A DNA stretch of 64,000 nucleotides, taken from the NCBI RefSeq assembly GCF_017742995.1, contig NZ_CP072425.1, positions 372,001 to 436,000 of the forward strand, written 5' to 3'. The position numbers and the translations under genes are program-made. The notes beneath the pieces were generated by a model, which saw nothing but the letters and a program-made list of their open reading frames with translations, was not told the origin of the DNA and ran no database searches. This document shows positions 1 to 9,240 of this stretch, one piece after another. The DNA is from Pseudoalteromonas viridis (lineage in GTDB: Bacteria; Pseudomonadota; Gammaproteobacteria; Enterobacterales; Alteromonadaceae). Position 1 is the stretch's first letter, and every line of letters begins with the position of its first letter.

Positions 1-416
1 GGCTCCATAAAGAAGTGACTGGCAAGTCACCTTGTCCTGGTCAATTGCCAGAATCTGATGCCATCGTCAAAAGCAGAAGAGCATTAGTTGAAGGCTCCCT
101 GCTTATGGCGCTTTATGTCAATATTGGTGGTGATAATGTCTACAAGCAATTAAATATCGATGCTTTGATGAAGGCTTACGATGCGTATTTGGTTGCAAGA
201 GAAGAAGCAGATCTTCCAGCTGAGATCCCCTGGAAAAAACTGACCATCAATGAAGGTTGGGTTCTAGCTCGTGATTTAAGATCACAGCTTGCATCCTTAC
301 ACCGGTGTCGATGCGGCAGTCTGTATTTGACGGTATCACAACAGCGCATTCAGCTTAAATGCCCTGTGTGTGAGATTATGGCCGAGCAAACCACTAGAGC
401 ACTTTTTGAGAACTAA
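1..416 (+). CDS. setC: SetC, FlhC-like transcription activator (5' end cut off by the window)
   Basis: The frame is open from base 1, so the annotatable GTG at 15 is internal and the true start lies outside. The fragment aligns by eye with FlhC: LHKEVTGKSPCPGQLP matches the LYKELRGSPPPKGMLP region of E. coli FlhC, and the C-terminal CRCG...CPVC cysteines match the FlhC zinc site. In SXT/R391 elements SetC and SetD form an FlhDC-like complex that activates excision and transfer operons. The plus orientation, next to eex and facing traG, is the family's usual arrangement. setD and setR should lie just outside the window. Family knowledge supplies the function; the fragment and the motif are seen directly. 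Confidence 0.9.
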   Translation, partial: LHKEVTGKSPCPGQLPESDAIVKSRRALVEGSLLMALYVNIGGDNVYKQLNIDALMKAYDAYLVAREEADLPAEIPWKKLTINEGWVLARDLRSQLASLHRCRCGSLYLTVSQQRIQLKCPVCEIMAEQTTRALFEN

Positions 417-473
417 CATGCTGATGCATGATTTGATTGTGCACCGTCTGTGCACTTTGAGAGTACTAAGAAG

Positions 474-905
474 ATGACAAACTTACTTAAATCTTTACCA
501 GCACGCTGCTGGTTTATATCACTGGGGCTTTTTCTGGCAACTTTGGCAGCGGCTCATTTTTTTCCATCAGAAATATTTACGGCATCTGCCAAGTTAGCGG
601 CTTTGCCATTTCTGTTTTGCACCATCGTTTTTTTCAGCTACTTGGGATTCAAAGCAACTGCTACTCCTATCGGCCTTATAACCATCACCACTATGTGTTT
701 AGCAATCGCATATTGGCAAGCGAGTTGGGCAATTTTATGTGTCGGTTTAGCTTTCTTAGGCTTAAGCGGACTAATCCATTTATTTCAAAGACAACTGAAA
801 GATACCGGTCGAGAACTAAGCCTGAGCGAAAAAAAATATTGGTACTGGGTAAACGAATTTGCAGACGGTCGCTCATCTATCCTCCCCAAAAGGCCAAAAA
901 AATAG
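474..905 (+). CDS. eex: Eex, inner-membrane entry-exclusion protein
   Basis: A hydrophobic protein with several predicted membrane segments in its first ~110 residues and a basic C-terminal tail. Eex of SXT/R391 ICEs sits in the recipient inner membrane and blocks entry of an element whose donor TraG belongs to the same exclusion group. The ATG at 474 gives 143 residues, the length I recall for the family; an upstream start at 450 would add eight residues with no better ribosome site. The gene lies between setC and the end of traG, convergent with traG, as in the family. Which exclusion group it belongs to cannot be read from Eex alone here, but TraG carries the R391-type triplet. Confidence 0.85.
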   Translation: MTNLLKSLPARCWFISLGLFLATLAAAHFFPSEIFTASAKLAALPFLFCTIVFFSYLGFKATATPIGLITITTMCLAIAYWQASWAILCVGLAFLGLSGLIHLFQRQLKDTGRELSLSEKKYWYWVNEFADGRSSILPKRPKK

Positions 906-927
906 CCAGCCCATCACAAGCTGGCTA
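896..927. terminator. Terminator between eex and traG, probably bidirectional
   Basis: An 8-bp perfect stem (903-910 with 920-927, TAGCCAGC/GCTGGCTA, 9-nt loop) lies between the convergent genes. Read on the minus strand it is followed directly by seven U (A-run at 896-902), a good intrinsic terminator for the traFHG operon. Read on the plus strand a weaker T-run follows 7 nt later. The eex stop codon lies inside the stem. Confidence 0.8.
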
Positions 928-937
928 CCTTCTGTTT

Positions 938-3900
938 TTAGTTCCTTCCTGAAGCCTGGTTATAGGCCCTAATATCGATCAAGTTGTTCTGAGCATAATC
1001 TCCAGCAAGGGATGCATTTGAGATCACTGCAATCTGCTTATCCACAAATGCTTTATCTTCTTCGGACACACTGTCGGGGATGTAAGCACCGCTCTCATCT
1101 TTTTGACGATACTCATTTAGCATTTGCTCCCTTAGACCAAGCATTTCAGGCGACCAACTCGATGAGTCTTCAGAGTTGAAAACGCGCCCCGCCAAACCTT
1201 CATTGAAAGCTTGAGCGAACACTTGACTTTGAATCGGGGTCAATCCCATTCTCTGCCCTTCGCTGTATGCTTCCTGTTTAAAATCATCGGCATACTGTTC
1301 TAAGAACTCACCATATCGATTGTTAACTGCCGCACCGAATGCCCCAGCCAACATGGCTTCAGACTTAGTACCCCAGTTTACTTCGGAGGCATACTGCGAA
1401 CTCGATCCACTGTATGCATCATTAAACGCCGTCAATGGGTTTTCCAAAGAGGTTCCGGCGTCAACGGCTGCTTTTAAGCCATCCCAGGTTGATTTACTGG
1501 CCACCGTTGCATTGTGCAAGAAACCTCGTGAGCTAGGGTCTTCAAGTGCTTGCTCCTTGTAACTCTCATAGTCTTCGCCAAAGTGATTCAAGGTATGCAG
1601 TGCTGCATCAGTATGCTTGCCACTGAAGTCACCAATAGCACTGGCGCTGTTGAAGAACATTTCAGCACCAGAAACTCCGCTATCATCAGCCATAATGCGA
1701 GATCGCCACTGAGAGCCAGCTTCACGGTTTAGTCCAGATTGATAGGTACTTGTGTCAGAAACTACGGCCTGTTGGGCTTGTTGTTGATGCGCATTTAGTT
1801 GTCCATCAACACCAGACAAATTAGTTTGGTAAGCTGATTGAGCTGCGTTGAACTGAGTTTGAACAGTTGCAGCATCCTCGTAGCCGCCCAATACACCCGA
1901 TTCCACTTGGCTTTGAGTGCCACCAAAAGTAGGTGCAGTTGATGACAAGCCTTCATTAGAGCGTGGCTGAATAGATCGTAAATCGGCTCCGGTAGCCATG
2001 GCCATAACAGTCATTGCTGCTTGATAGTCATTGTCTCGTTCAGCGGGCGTCGAGGAGTTGCTATAGGTTAAAGACTCCATAGCTGCGGCCACATACGCCT
2101 GATTATCATCAAGTAGCAAGCGCTGATACATTGGAAGGTTTTCACGTAATCGGTTACCTGCTTCAACATGCTGGTTCATATAGCGACCTAAATAATCCAT
2201 GACTTCAGGATTATCCGCTGCTAATCGAGTTAACGTCGCACCATCCGTGTTCCTTTGTCCTGATAGACTGTAGCTGGCCTGATCAAGCTCACTAAAGCGG
2301 TTTGATGCCGTGATAACGTCTTGTGCTGAACTCTGAAGTGACTGATAGTCTTGATTAGACAACGACATCTCAACGCCAGAGCGTCTTGAATCTGAAAGGT
2401 CCTTAACCATTGCATCGCGATACTCAGCACGTCGTGAATCACTTGATGCCAAGCTTTGCATCTCCCCAGTGAGCGTATTTGCGGTCGTTGACCGAGAACT
2501 GCCCTCTGATGACTCAACTTGGCCACTAAAGTTACCACCTAAATCCAAGCCTGCTCGTAACCGTGATATTTTTGGCACTCTTGATGATTCAGGCTTATCC
2601 ACTCCTGGTAGGTTGCCTTGTGGGGAGTCATTCCCTCCTGTACCAAGTAATCTTCCCAAGAACCCTTTATCTGCTACTTCTTTATCACCGGTATTTGTAA
2701 TGGTTCCATCTCCACCGACCCTAAGGCCTCCCGATAACACGCCCGATACCAAGCCACGTACAGCGTCTTTTTTATCGTCTCCGAAACCATACCGTGTTTG
2801 CAGGTCATCAGTAACCTGATTAACAACGGCGCTAGATGCGGAATTAGAAGAACCGATCTGACGTCCAACCGAAGAAAGGTTGTCGTAACTTAGCTTTTCA
2901 CCAAAAGTTCGACTCATGGTATTGCCAACTTGACGGCTAAAGGCTTGAGTTGCCTGAGTCATGGATTCTTTTGCAGAACCGACCATTGAACCCACCGCAT
3001 TTCCGACAGAGAAACTGCTTAGTAAGTTTGACGCACCGGTCATTGCAGAACCTGTGAGGGCTGAATTTTGGAACATTGACTGTGATTGCATCACCGGGGC
3101 ATTTTTCGCGACATCTGGACTTGCCATCTTTTCATCAATGGCATCACCGTTTTGAAGACGTCCAGCCAAGTGGGTAGCGGTTATTGCTGAGCCATACACG
3201 AGCATGAGCGAAATCGCCGGAACACTCGACGCCAACATGCCGCCAGTAGCTATCCAGGTTTGCAGCACTGAATCCATCTGCATCATCCCAGCAAAAGATG
3301 GCACTTCTGTACCTGCAAAGGCATCAAGAGCCGACATTTTCCCAGCAACGGTTAAATGAATATACAGGTTAATGATGGCCATGACAGGCATCCAAAGTTG
3401 AATCCAAAGCAGGATTAACAAGTACTTCCCGGCCATTCGCATCCCGATTTGGCCAAGGGCAATCACAAAGGCCATCAATGGGGTGATGGCGTAAATGAAC
3501 CCCTCAAAAAACGTCATCATCGGACGAACGATGCTTTGGAACAGGGTCTGCTCCGCCGCCCATTGCGTATTGCGCTGCTCAATCGCTTGGTTAACCATAA
3601 CGGCGGCGGTGAAAGCTTGATCATCCATATATTTGCCCGTCACGCTTTGCTCATAGATAGGCAAAAGCACCGACGCGGTCATGTACTCTTGGGTGTTAAC
3701 CGAAGCCAAACCAAGGTTATTCAGTGCATTTCGGATCACGTCATCAGTATCCGTTGCTGACGAAGTTCCCAATGAGGCCGACAGAACCTGTTTAAGCCTT
3801 GGAATGAAGGTTGATTCTGTCATGAGTTTCAGTTGGCTGTAGGCATCGGTGCAGTCCAGATCGCTACTGCTACCACTGAGCATGATTCGAGTGCCATAAA

Positions 3901-4507
3901 TGCGCGAATCAAACCTAATCGCAGTCATCGGGTTAGGATCACTCAGCACCTGATCGAGGTTCTTTTGGCCAATGTCGATACCAATCAAGGTGCACTCTTT
4001 GATGTAGTTAAACCACGATTGCTCGATGTCCGAACCGGCGACACGATTTGCATCACCCAACCCAGAGCGATCCATCACCTGTTTTCTCACTTTAATCAGT
4101 GACTGTAAACTGGATGCAAAGCCGTATTCCGTCATGGCGGGAGTTGAGAACGCCGTTTCAAACAATCGTGTGATTTGAAAGCCAACAGTCGAAATTGTAC
4201 TGCCTGCGGCAGCAACACCGATGGGCACATTATCAACCACTCGAACTTGTCCCGTGTACGCATCCTCAATGCTCACTCGGGTACTGGGCCCAAACATGGT
4301 TGCAAAGACTAGCCATGAGACTAAAACATGTTGAAAGTTAATCCCACGACCACCTTGCATTAAGGCCTGAACAGAGACCATCAATACCCCAATGAGCAAG
4401 CCAATTCGAACCATTGAAGTAAAGTCGCCTGTACCAGTGATCATTGCGACAGCGTTCAAGACCTGCTCTAAAAAAGCCGAATCCCCGATGGAATAGATTT
4501 CCCACAT
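938..4507 (-). CDS. traG: TraG, mating-pair stabilisation and exclusion target
   Basis: 1189 residues, the length known for SXT/R391 TraG. The N-terminal ~450 residues carry several hydrophobic membrane segments (about 25-80 and 330-450). The rest is a long Ser/Gly/Gln-rich hydrophilic domain. TraG acts in the donor inner membrane in mating-pair stabilisation and is what recipient Eex recognises. Residues 606-608 are Thr-Gly-Asp, which in published SXT/R391 work marks the R391 group (SXT has Pro-Gly-Glu). The ATG at 4507 lies 3 bases after the traH stop, so translation is probably coupled. It is the last gene of the traF-traH-traG operon and ends at a terminator. Confidence 0.95.
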   Translation of the reverse strand: MWEIYSIGDSAFLEQVLNAVAMITGTGDFTSMVRIGLLIGVLMVSVQALMQGGRGINFQHVLVSWLVFATMFGPSTRVSIEDAYTGQVRVVDNVPIGVAAAGSTISTVGFQITRLFETAFSTPAMTEYGFASSLQSLIKVRKQVMDRSGLGDANRVAGSDIEQSWFNYIKECTLIGIDIGQKNLDQVLSDPNPMTAIRFDSRIYGTRIMLSGSSSDLDCTDAYSQLKLMTESTFIPRLKQVLSASLGTSSATDTDDVIRNALNNLGLASVNTQEYMTASVLLPIYEQSVTGKYMDDQAFTAAVMVNQAIEQRNTQWAAEQTLFQSIVRPMMTFFEGFIYAITPLMAFVIALGQIGMRMAGKYLLILLWIQLWMPVMAIINLYIHLTVAGKMSALDAFAGTEVPSFAGMMQMDSVLQTWIATGGMLASSVPAISLMLVYGSAITATHLAGRLQNGDAIDEKMASPDVAKNAPVMQSQSMFQNSALTGSAMTGASNLLSSFSVGNAVGSMVGSAKESMTQATQAFSRQVGNTMSRTFGEKLSYDNLSSVGRQIGSSNSASSAVVNQVTDDLQTRYGFGDDKKDAVRGLVSGVLSGGLRVGGDGTITNTGDKEVADKGFLGRLLGTGGNDSPQGNLPGVDKPESSRVPKISRLRAGLDLGGNFSGQVESSEGSSRSTTANTLTGEMQSLASSDSRRAEYRDAMVKDLSDSRRSGVEMSLSNQDYQSLQSSAQDVITASNRFSELDQASYSLSGQRNTDGATLTRLAADNPEVMDYLGRYMNQHVEAGNRLRENLPMYQRLLLDDNQAYVAAAMESLTYSNSSTPAERDNDYQAAMTVMAMATGADLRSIQPRSNEGLSSTAPTFGGTQSQVESGVLGGYEDAATVQTQFNAAQSAYQTNLSGVDGQLNAHQQQAQQAVVSDTSTYQSGLNREAGSQWRSRIMADDSGVSGAEMFFNSASAIGDFSGKHTDAALHTLNHFGEDYESYKEQALEDPSSRGFLHNATVASKSTWDGLKAAVDAGTSLENPLTAFNDAYSGSSSQYASEVNWGTKSEAMLAGAFGAAVNNRYGEFLEQYADDFKQEAYSEGQRMGLTPIQSQVFAQAFNEGLAGRVFNSEDSSSWSPEMLGLREQMLNEYRQKDESGAYIPDSVSEEDKAFVDKQIAVISNASLAGDYAQNNLIDIRAYNQASGRN

Positions 4508-4510
4508 TAT

Positions 4511-5899
4511 CTATTCCCCCAGTGCCGTAGATTTAACGGTGTAATAACGCTGCTTGCGAATGGTCTGAATCACCTGATTAAAATGCGCCAGCAATTCTTG
4601 CTCTGAACCGTATCTTCGCTGTAACGCGGCGTATTCCTCATTGATTTGGCGACGTGCACGTTCAAGGTCTTCAGTTAACAACTTCGCATAGGCATGATCT
4701 TCTACACCAGAGGTGCTTCTAGCTGCATTGAGCATGTCTTCAACCAATGCTCGGGCCATCTCAACAGCAATAAATGGCGCCGCTCGTGAAGCAAACGACC
4801 TAGCAGCCCCTTCATTTAATGCAGAAAGTGTTCGAATCATGCCGCCAATGCTCGCAGGAGCCGATGTCATAAAAGCCTTTTCGGTGGTGCTAGCAGCTCC
4901 TGTATTTCGAGCAAACTTAAAAATAATGCCGTTACTGGAACCTGTACCAAGAAGTAAATTTTCTACTTGGGTTGATAACCCCGTCAGGGTCACGTTAGTG
5001 ATTGTCGGATTCAGACAGCCGTCTTGTGTCACTGTGTCACATCGGTACATAGCGACGTTACCGCCGTGAATTAGATGCTCAATAGTCACTTTATTGCCAT
5101 TCAGTCTGGTCAGTTTTGGGGCTTTACCTTGGCCATCAGCGGCATTCGCTAAATCACCAACGATGATCGAACCAGTCACCGACATAACCGCTTCAAGAAA
5201 ACGGTCATCCCCCGATGCAAACCAGCTTGATGCCGAGTGACGTTTCAGTGCTCGCCAGACCAAGTTACCTTTAATCGTTTTGTTCACATCCGATGCTGCG
5301 ACACTTGAAGCATTCTCATAAGGGTTCTTACCGTTGGACTCACTCCAACTGGTAAAAATGTCTCCAGCCCCTTTAAGTGAGCTCAACATGCTGGCTTCTG
5401 TTTGCCCCTTTTTACCAAAAGCAGCCAGGGTATCGTTCACGACTCCCTGAGCCATTTGACAGGAATTGCCAAAATACTCGTTCAACTGCTGGATTTTCTT
5501 TTGCAGTGTCTCCATGTGCTGGGAGCATTTCTCACACATAGCACTGAGCGCCAATTGGAATGCGTACCCCTTGGCGTTTGCAGCAACAGAGCGAAGTAAT
5601 TGAACAAACTGATCCGCATTAACAAATGACAAACTTCCAGCGAACATATCAATGCCGCCACAACCAGCTTGGAATGACGGAGGCACCATAGAGACGAGGT
5701 TTTCGTTCATGATCCTGTTACGAACAACAACGCTTCCGCCAGATATCACACCACGACGTTGACTCTCGAATACACCAGGCGCAGTGGTGTTGGTCATTGA
5801 ACCAAACAACTGGTTCATCTCCTGTTGCAAGCTTGCTTGGCTCATAGATGAAAAACCAATCGCACAGGCGATTAGCGATACTCGGAATACTTTTTTCAT
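4511..5899 (-). CDS. traH: TraH, F-type pilus assembly / mating-pair stabilisation protein
   Basis: 462 residues with a clear signal peptide (MKKVFRVSLIACAIGFSSMSQA), so the protein is periplasmic. Paired cysteines around residues 80 and 115-150 (including CEKC) and a C-terminal coiled-coil-like stretch rich in Arg/Glu/Gln are typical of F-type TraH. It works with TraF and TraG in pilus extension and stabilisation of mating contacts. It starts two bases after the traF stop and ends three bases before traG, so the three genes form one translational unit. Length and order match SXT/R391 elements. Confidence 0.93.
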   Translation of the reverse strand: MKKVFRVSLIACAIGFSSMSQASLQQEMNQLFGSMTNTTAPGVFESQRRGVISGGSVVVRNRIMNENLVSMVPPSFQAGCGGIDMFAGSLSFVNADQFVQLLRSVAANAKGYAFQLALSAMCEKCSQHMETLQKKIQQLNEYFGNSCQMAQGVVNDTLAAFGKKGQTEASMLSSLKGAGDIFTSWSESNGKNPYENASSVAASDVNKTIKGNLVWRALKRHSASSWFASGDDRFLEAVMSVTGSIIVGDLANAADGQGKAPKLTRLNGNKVTIEHLIHGGNVAMYRCDTVTQDGCLNPTITNVTLTGLSTQVENLLLGTGSSNGIIFKFARNTGAASTTEKAFMTSAPASIGGMIRTLSALNEGAARSFASRAAPFIAVEMARALVEDMLNAARSTSGVEDHAYAKLLTEDLERARRQINEEYAALQRRYGSEQELLAHFNQVIQTIRKQRYYTVKSTALGE

Positions 5900-5901
5900 C
5901 G

Positions 5902-6846
5902 TTATAACCCTCCTTGTGCACGCAGATAGCGAACAAGGAACTCAGGGTCCTGTAATATCTTTTCGTTAAGCTCTTGGGCTGACATCGCGAGTGACACGCC
6001 GGGTTGAACAGGTCGGGTGGCATAGTAAGTTTGATCGTCAATCCAACCGGCTTGATGGGCTGCGAGAATAATTCGATTATTGAGCTCATCAAGGCTCATT
6101 GCACCTTGGCCAATGGGAGTGATGACATTAGGTGGATCAACTAAGAACACGGCAGGGACAGTCGTAACGGACAACGATTGAGCTTGTCCTGAATCGACTT
6201 TGAAATTGGGAAACTCTCCACCCGGTAAAGGCAAGCCATCGACAGCAATAGCAAATACCTCGAAACCGTAGTTCAAAGCCATGGATTCGATGATAGGCGC
6301 TTGAGCATGGCAGTAAGGGCAATCTGAACGATAGAAAAAGAACAAGCCTGCTCGCTTTGCTACTTCACCTAAAGCAACATCCCGTTGAGCGCCAGCTTCT
6401 CGGTCCATCCGATTAGCAGCGTAGGTCGCCAAGGGTCTGCGACTGATTTCATCCAAAACAGGATCGCCCATGACCACCTGCTGACTAACATCAGCAAACT
6501 GTGAGCCCTTATCCATCATGACTCTCTGGAGATACAGATAGGCTCTGACATTCTCATTCGTCGGCTCATCAATTGCCTTGTCCATGAACGACTGCATGTG
6601 CTCTCGGAACCAGGCAGCACTGAAGGGTTTTAGCTCGTCCTTTGTGGGCTCCATGACTCCAGATTCCGGCTTTATTTGCTCTTCAGACTCCGCTGGCTCA
6701 GGAATGACCTGATACCAAAACCAGCCTTCCTGACCACGCTGATAGAATTGCCCATCACTGGCATGGGCGGGCAAGATGAATAGAAAGAAAATAATGATTG
6801 GGATGGTCACCCATAGGATGAACCAAGGTAACAAAGGCGTTCTCAT
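5902..6846 (-). CDS. traF: TraF, periplasmic thioredoxin-like conjugation protein
   Basis: From the ATG at 6846 the protein has 314 residues and a signal peptide beginning MRTPLLPWFILW. An upstream GTG at 6867 is in frame, but GGAG 7 nt before 6846 supports the internal ATG. The C-terminal half has a thioredoxin fold with the active-site motif SDCPYC around residue 150, as in F-type TraF, which helps assemble disulfide-bonded pilus proteins with TraH. First gene of the traF-traH-traG operon, next to hotspot 3. A short inverted repeat covers the ribosome site. Confidence 0.9.
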   Translation of the reverse strand: MRTPLLPWFILWVTIPIIIFFLFILPAHASDGQFYQRGQEGWFWYQVIPEPAESEEQIKPESGVMEPTKDELKPFSAAWFREHMQSFMDKAIDEPTNENVRAYLYLQRVMMDKGSQFADVSQQVVMGDPVLDEISRRPLATYAANRMDREAGAQRDVALGEVAKRAGLFFFYRSDCPYCHAQAPIIESMALNYGFEVFAIAVDGLPLPGGEFPNFKVDSGQAQSLSVTTVPAVFLVDPPNVITPIGQGAMSLDELNNRIILAAHQAGWIDDQTYYATRPVQPGVSLAMSAQELNEKILQDPEFLVRYLRAQGGL

Positions 6847-6875
6847 TGTCAGCTCCAGATATTTCACAGAGCTAA
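6847..6875 (-). promoter_or_regulatory. Shine-Dalgarno-hiding hairpin before traF
   Basis: On the minus strand AGCTC (6869-6873) can pair with GAGCT (6851-6855), enclosing 13 nt. The GGAG ribosome site of the 6846 ATG overlaps the second arm. The 5-bp stem is the weakest of the RBS hairpins noted here. Confidence 0.4.
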
Positions 6876-6938
6876 CATGCTAAAGATCCCCGTAAGAGCG
6901 ATTGGCCAGATAGATGAAGGAATCGTGTGTGTTTCTGA

Positions 6939-7643
6939 CTATCTATTAAACACTGTTACTAACGTAAGTGCTTTGGCTGATGGCACCATCACAAAGTGCA
7001 TACCAGAGCTCCCATGACACCAAAACTCTGCCTGTACGAAATATTTTTTTGCTTTCTTTGAAGCTATACATTCTGGCAATAAAGATTTTGCCAATTCTGT
7101 GCTACACAATTTAGCGCACAAAGCCTTCCAAGGATGCTTAGGAGCACCGTCTGAAAGCCGTTCCACAAACCGTTCCAGTGCATGACGAGTCACCACGACA
7201 GGTCCAATGTTCGGAACGTTGATGACCTCATCGATATCTCTCACTGTAGCATTATCGACGCTGTATTCTTCGAAGGAATGTGAGAGCCAATCGTCCCGCT
7301 TCTCTACCGAGATCTGTGCTTCCTGGTATCGAGTGAGCAAAAACCTAGTCAGGCTGTAAAGTGAATGCTGAGTTGAGCGTTGTTTCTGTAACTTTTTGAT
7401 AGCTCCTTTACTAACTCGGATTTGAAGCCCATTACCGCTTCGGTTACTCCCCATCACCTCTTTCACTGACAGTAGGTGATGAATAGCATAAAGCTCAGCT
7501 GCAATTGGCTTTTGCTGCTCAGGTAGCTTGTCGTATTGTTCACCTAAATCGACCTTTAGCTCACCACCTCTTCGAAGGCCGGTCTTCCAGTAAACCGTAA
7601 ACTCACCATCAATCTGCTTTGTTAACAGGGTTAATACCATCAT
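6939..7643 (-). CDS. Hotspot 3 cargo protein of unknown function
   Basis: 234 residues in the site between traF and the Toprim gene, which is hotspot 3 of SXT/R391 ICEs. AGGAG lies 8 nt before the ATG at 7643 (a second ATG follows at once). There is no signal peptide or membrane segment. The N-terminal part is basic and mixed. The C-terminal ~90 residues begin VVTRHALERFVERL, then W and F residues, and end in a hydrophobic strand (ALTLVTVFNR). That pattern recalls small RNase-toxin-like folds of the BrnT/DUF4258 type, but this is weak inference. It lies after a strong terminator, so it should have its own promoter. No antitoxin partner is visible. Confidence 0.6.
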   Translation of the reverse strand: MMVLTLLTKQIDGEFTVYWKTGLRRGGELKVDLGEQYDKLPEQQKPIAAELYAIHHLLSVKEVMGSNRSGNGLQIRVSKGAIKKLQKQRSTQHSLYSLTRFLLTRYQEAQISVEKRDDWLSHSFEEYSVDNATVRDIDEVINVPNIGPVVVTRHALERFVERLSDGAPKHPWKALCAKLCSTELAKSLLPECIASKKAKKYFVQAEFWCHGSSGMHFVMVPSAKALTLVTVFNR

Positions 7644-7706
7644 GTTTGTTTCTCCTATTGGTTATCTATTTTTCATTCTCCATGTTTTTTCAAATATGCA
7701 AGGCGC

Positions 7707-7730
7707 AAAAAAAAGGGGCCGAAGCCCCTT
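7707..7730 (-). terminator. Intrinsic terminator of the DNA-processing operon
   Basis: On the minus strand AAGGGGC-UUCG-GCCCCUU forms a 7-bp stem (7724-7730 with 7713-7719) closed by a UUCG tetraloop, followed by eight U (7707-7714, the first two overlapping the stem). It lies 4 bases after the stop of the Toprim gene and separates the recombination operon from hotspot 3 and traFHG. Confidence 0.92.
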
Positions 7731-7733
7731 GGA

Positions 7734-8807
7734 TCAGATATGAACTTTCGGAAAGCCTATGGCACCGTAAACATTCAGCACATCATTCCAATCCCAACTT
7801 TTCACGCCGAGTGACGTTGGTATCGGAGGGATCAAGACTTGTGTCAGAATGCCTTTTTGCCAGGCTTTTTTCTTGAGTTCATTCGCTGCATTCAGGCCGG
7901 TCTCAGAGAGATCGTGGTCTGCCCAGATGTACAGCATTTTCACATTACTTGGTGGTTCAAACCTAGCCAGTAGCGTTGCATTCACAACCGACCAACATGT
8001 TTGCCCCGTTGCTCTGGTTACCGCTAGGGCCGTTTCTATACCTTCAGAAACACCTAGGACTTCACCAGGCTCACCTATAGGAATGGCACCACCAGTGATT
8101 GTTCTGTCACTTGGTATCGGCATCATCTTTTTAGGCTTTTCAACCGGCGCTTTGAATCCATCTTCACTTAGGTAGATCCGATGAAACGTGGCCGAACGCC
8201 CTTGCTGAGTAACGATTTTACCTAGCAGCGCTGGGTAGCTATCGATAAACAGACCATCTTCATCATGGTAAGGCAAGCTTGGATGAAATCTCAGCACCGA
8301 ATCCCATTCAGGACGAAGCCGCGTAACAATGCCACGACGATGCAAGTAGTTCCAAACTGGTTGCGCACGAGTATCTGCAAGAGATAGCGTTTCTCCCCAA
8401 GTTTGATTCAAGCGATGGATAATCGCTTTGTCCTCGTCCTGCTTTCTAGCCTTCCAATCAACAGCGTTACGCGTTATTGCCCGAGAAGGTGCTTGTATTT
8501 GTCCGGGTTGAATACCTAGAACTTGGCCGATTGCTTCAATAGACTGAGCAAAGTTCCATCCATTAATCCAAGACAACAGTTCAAAGCCATCATGAAAGAT
8601 ACCGCAGGTGTTACAAACGCCACCTCCGGTATATTCAGCATCTTTGAACAGCCTAAAGCCATCACGACCGCCATGAACAGGACAAGCCACATGACGGCCT
8701 TTTCGAGCAATAGCGGCATCAAGTTCTGGCACCAACGCCGCCAGTATTTGAAGCCATTGGCCATTAAGATATGGCCTTACTGTTTCAATTTGTAAAGGTA
8801 ACGCCAT
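7734..8807 (-). CDS. Toprim / zinc-finger primase-like protein
   Basis: 357 residues. An N-terminal CHC2-type zinc finger is visible (C42, H45, C65, C68: ACPVHGG...VCNTCG). A Toprim domain follows in the second half, with GVSEGIETA (catalytic Glu) near residue 250 and the acidic WADHD near 290. This architecture is that of phage and plasmid primase-helicase N-terminal proteins; no helicase motor follows. By position (next to hotspot 3) it corresponds to s073 of SXT. It is the last gene of the DNA-processing region and is followed by a strong terminator. A role in priming transferred DNA is an inference. Confidence 0.8.
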   Translation of the reverse strand: MALPLQIETVRPYLNGQWLQILAALVPELDAAIARKGRHVACPVHGGRDGFRLFKDAEYTGGGVCNTCGIFHDGFELLSWINGWNFAQSIEAIGQVLGIQPGQIQAPSRAITRNAVDWKARKQDEDKAIIHRLNQTWGETLSLADTRAQPVWNYLHRRGIVTRLRPEWDSVLRFHPSLPYHDEDGLFIDSYPALLGKIVTQQGRSATFHRIYLSEDGFKAPVEKPKKMMPIPSDRTITGGAIPIGEPGEVLGVSEGIETALAVTRATGQTCWSVVNATLLARFEPPSNVKMLYIWADHDLSETGLNAANELKKKAWQKGILTQVLIPPIPTSLGVKSWDWNDVLNVYGAIGFPKVHI

Positions 8808-8895
8808 ATAACCTCCTTAAGTAAAAAGCCGACTCCTACCACAAGTGATAAAAGTCAGCTCTGGGCCTGCATTGAGCCGTTTGGTTAATGCAGGA
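8808..8895 (-). promoter_or_regulatory. Divergent leader before the Toprim gene
   Basis: An 8-bp perfect stem (CCTGCATT 8866-8873 with AATGCAGG 8887-8894, 13-nt loop) is followed on the minus strand by a weaker GACT/AGTC pairing and AAGGAGG before the ATG at 8807. It resembles the two-hairpin leaders further along but lacks the GC-rich core and the hidden ribosome site, so it may be a degenerate copy. Confidence 0.35.
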
Positions 8896-8898
8896 ACG

Positions 8899-9240
8899 TT
8901 AGTCAAGCTGGATACCATGTCGTCTTAATAGCCACATGATGGAGTCACGAAGCACATCAGGATCGACAACCGCAGCCATTGCGCAAACACGAAAGCAAAA
9001 TGGCGCTATTTCGTCATTCTGAATCCACGACAACACATCCTTTCGCAATCGAGTACTGACACGACCGTCCAGCAATACACGGATCGCATCCAATAGAATG
9101 CCTTCGCGTAACTGCCAGATTTCCGTGTCAGACCAAGTGACTGGGGCATCATCAAACTCAAATAGAAATTCGAGCTGTGATGATGTGTGTTGATGGGACT
9201 GCTTTTGTGATGGAGGAGAATGGGCAATGCGCCCATTCAT
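8899..9240 (-). CDS. Conserved ICE protein of unknown function downstream of radC
   Basis: 113 residues from the ATG at 9240, which overlaps the radC stop by one base (TGATG), so translation is likely coupled. Soluble and mostly helical by composition, with an acidic N-terminal third and a basic region containing RLRKDVLSW. I recognise no domain. The one-base overlap with radC and the shared operon suggest that it works with RadC or in the same DNA-processing step, but that is inference. Confidence 0.7.
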   Translation of the reverse strand: MNGRIAHSPPSQKQSHQHTSSQLEFLFEFDDAPVTWSDTEIWQLREGILLDAIRVLLDGRVSTRLRKDVLSWIQNDEIAPFCFRVCAMAAVVDPDVLRDSIMWLLRRHGIQLD

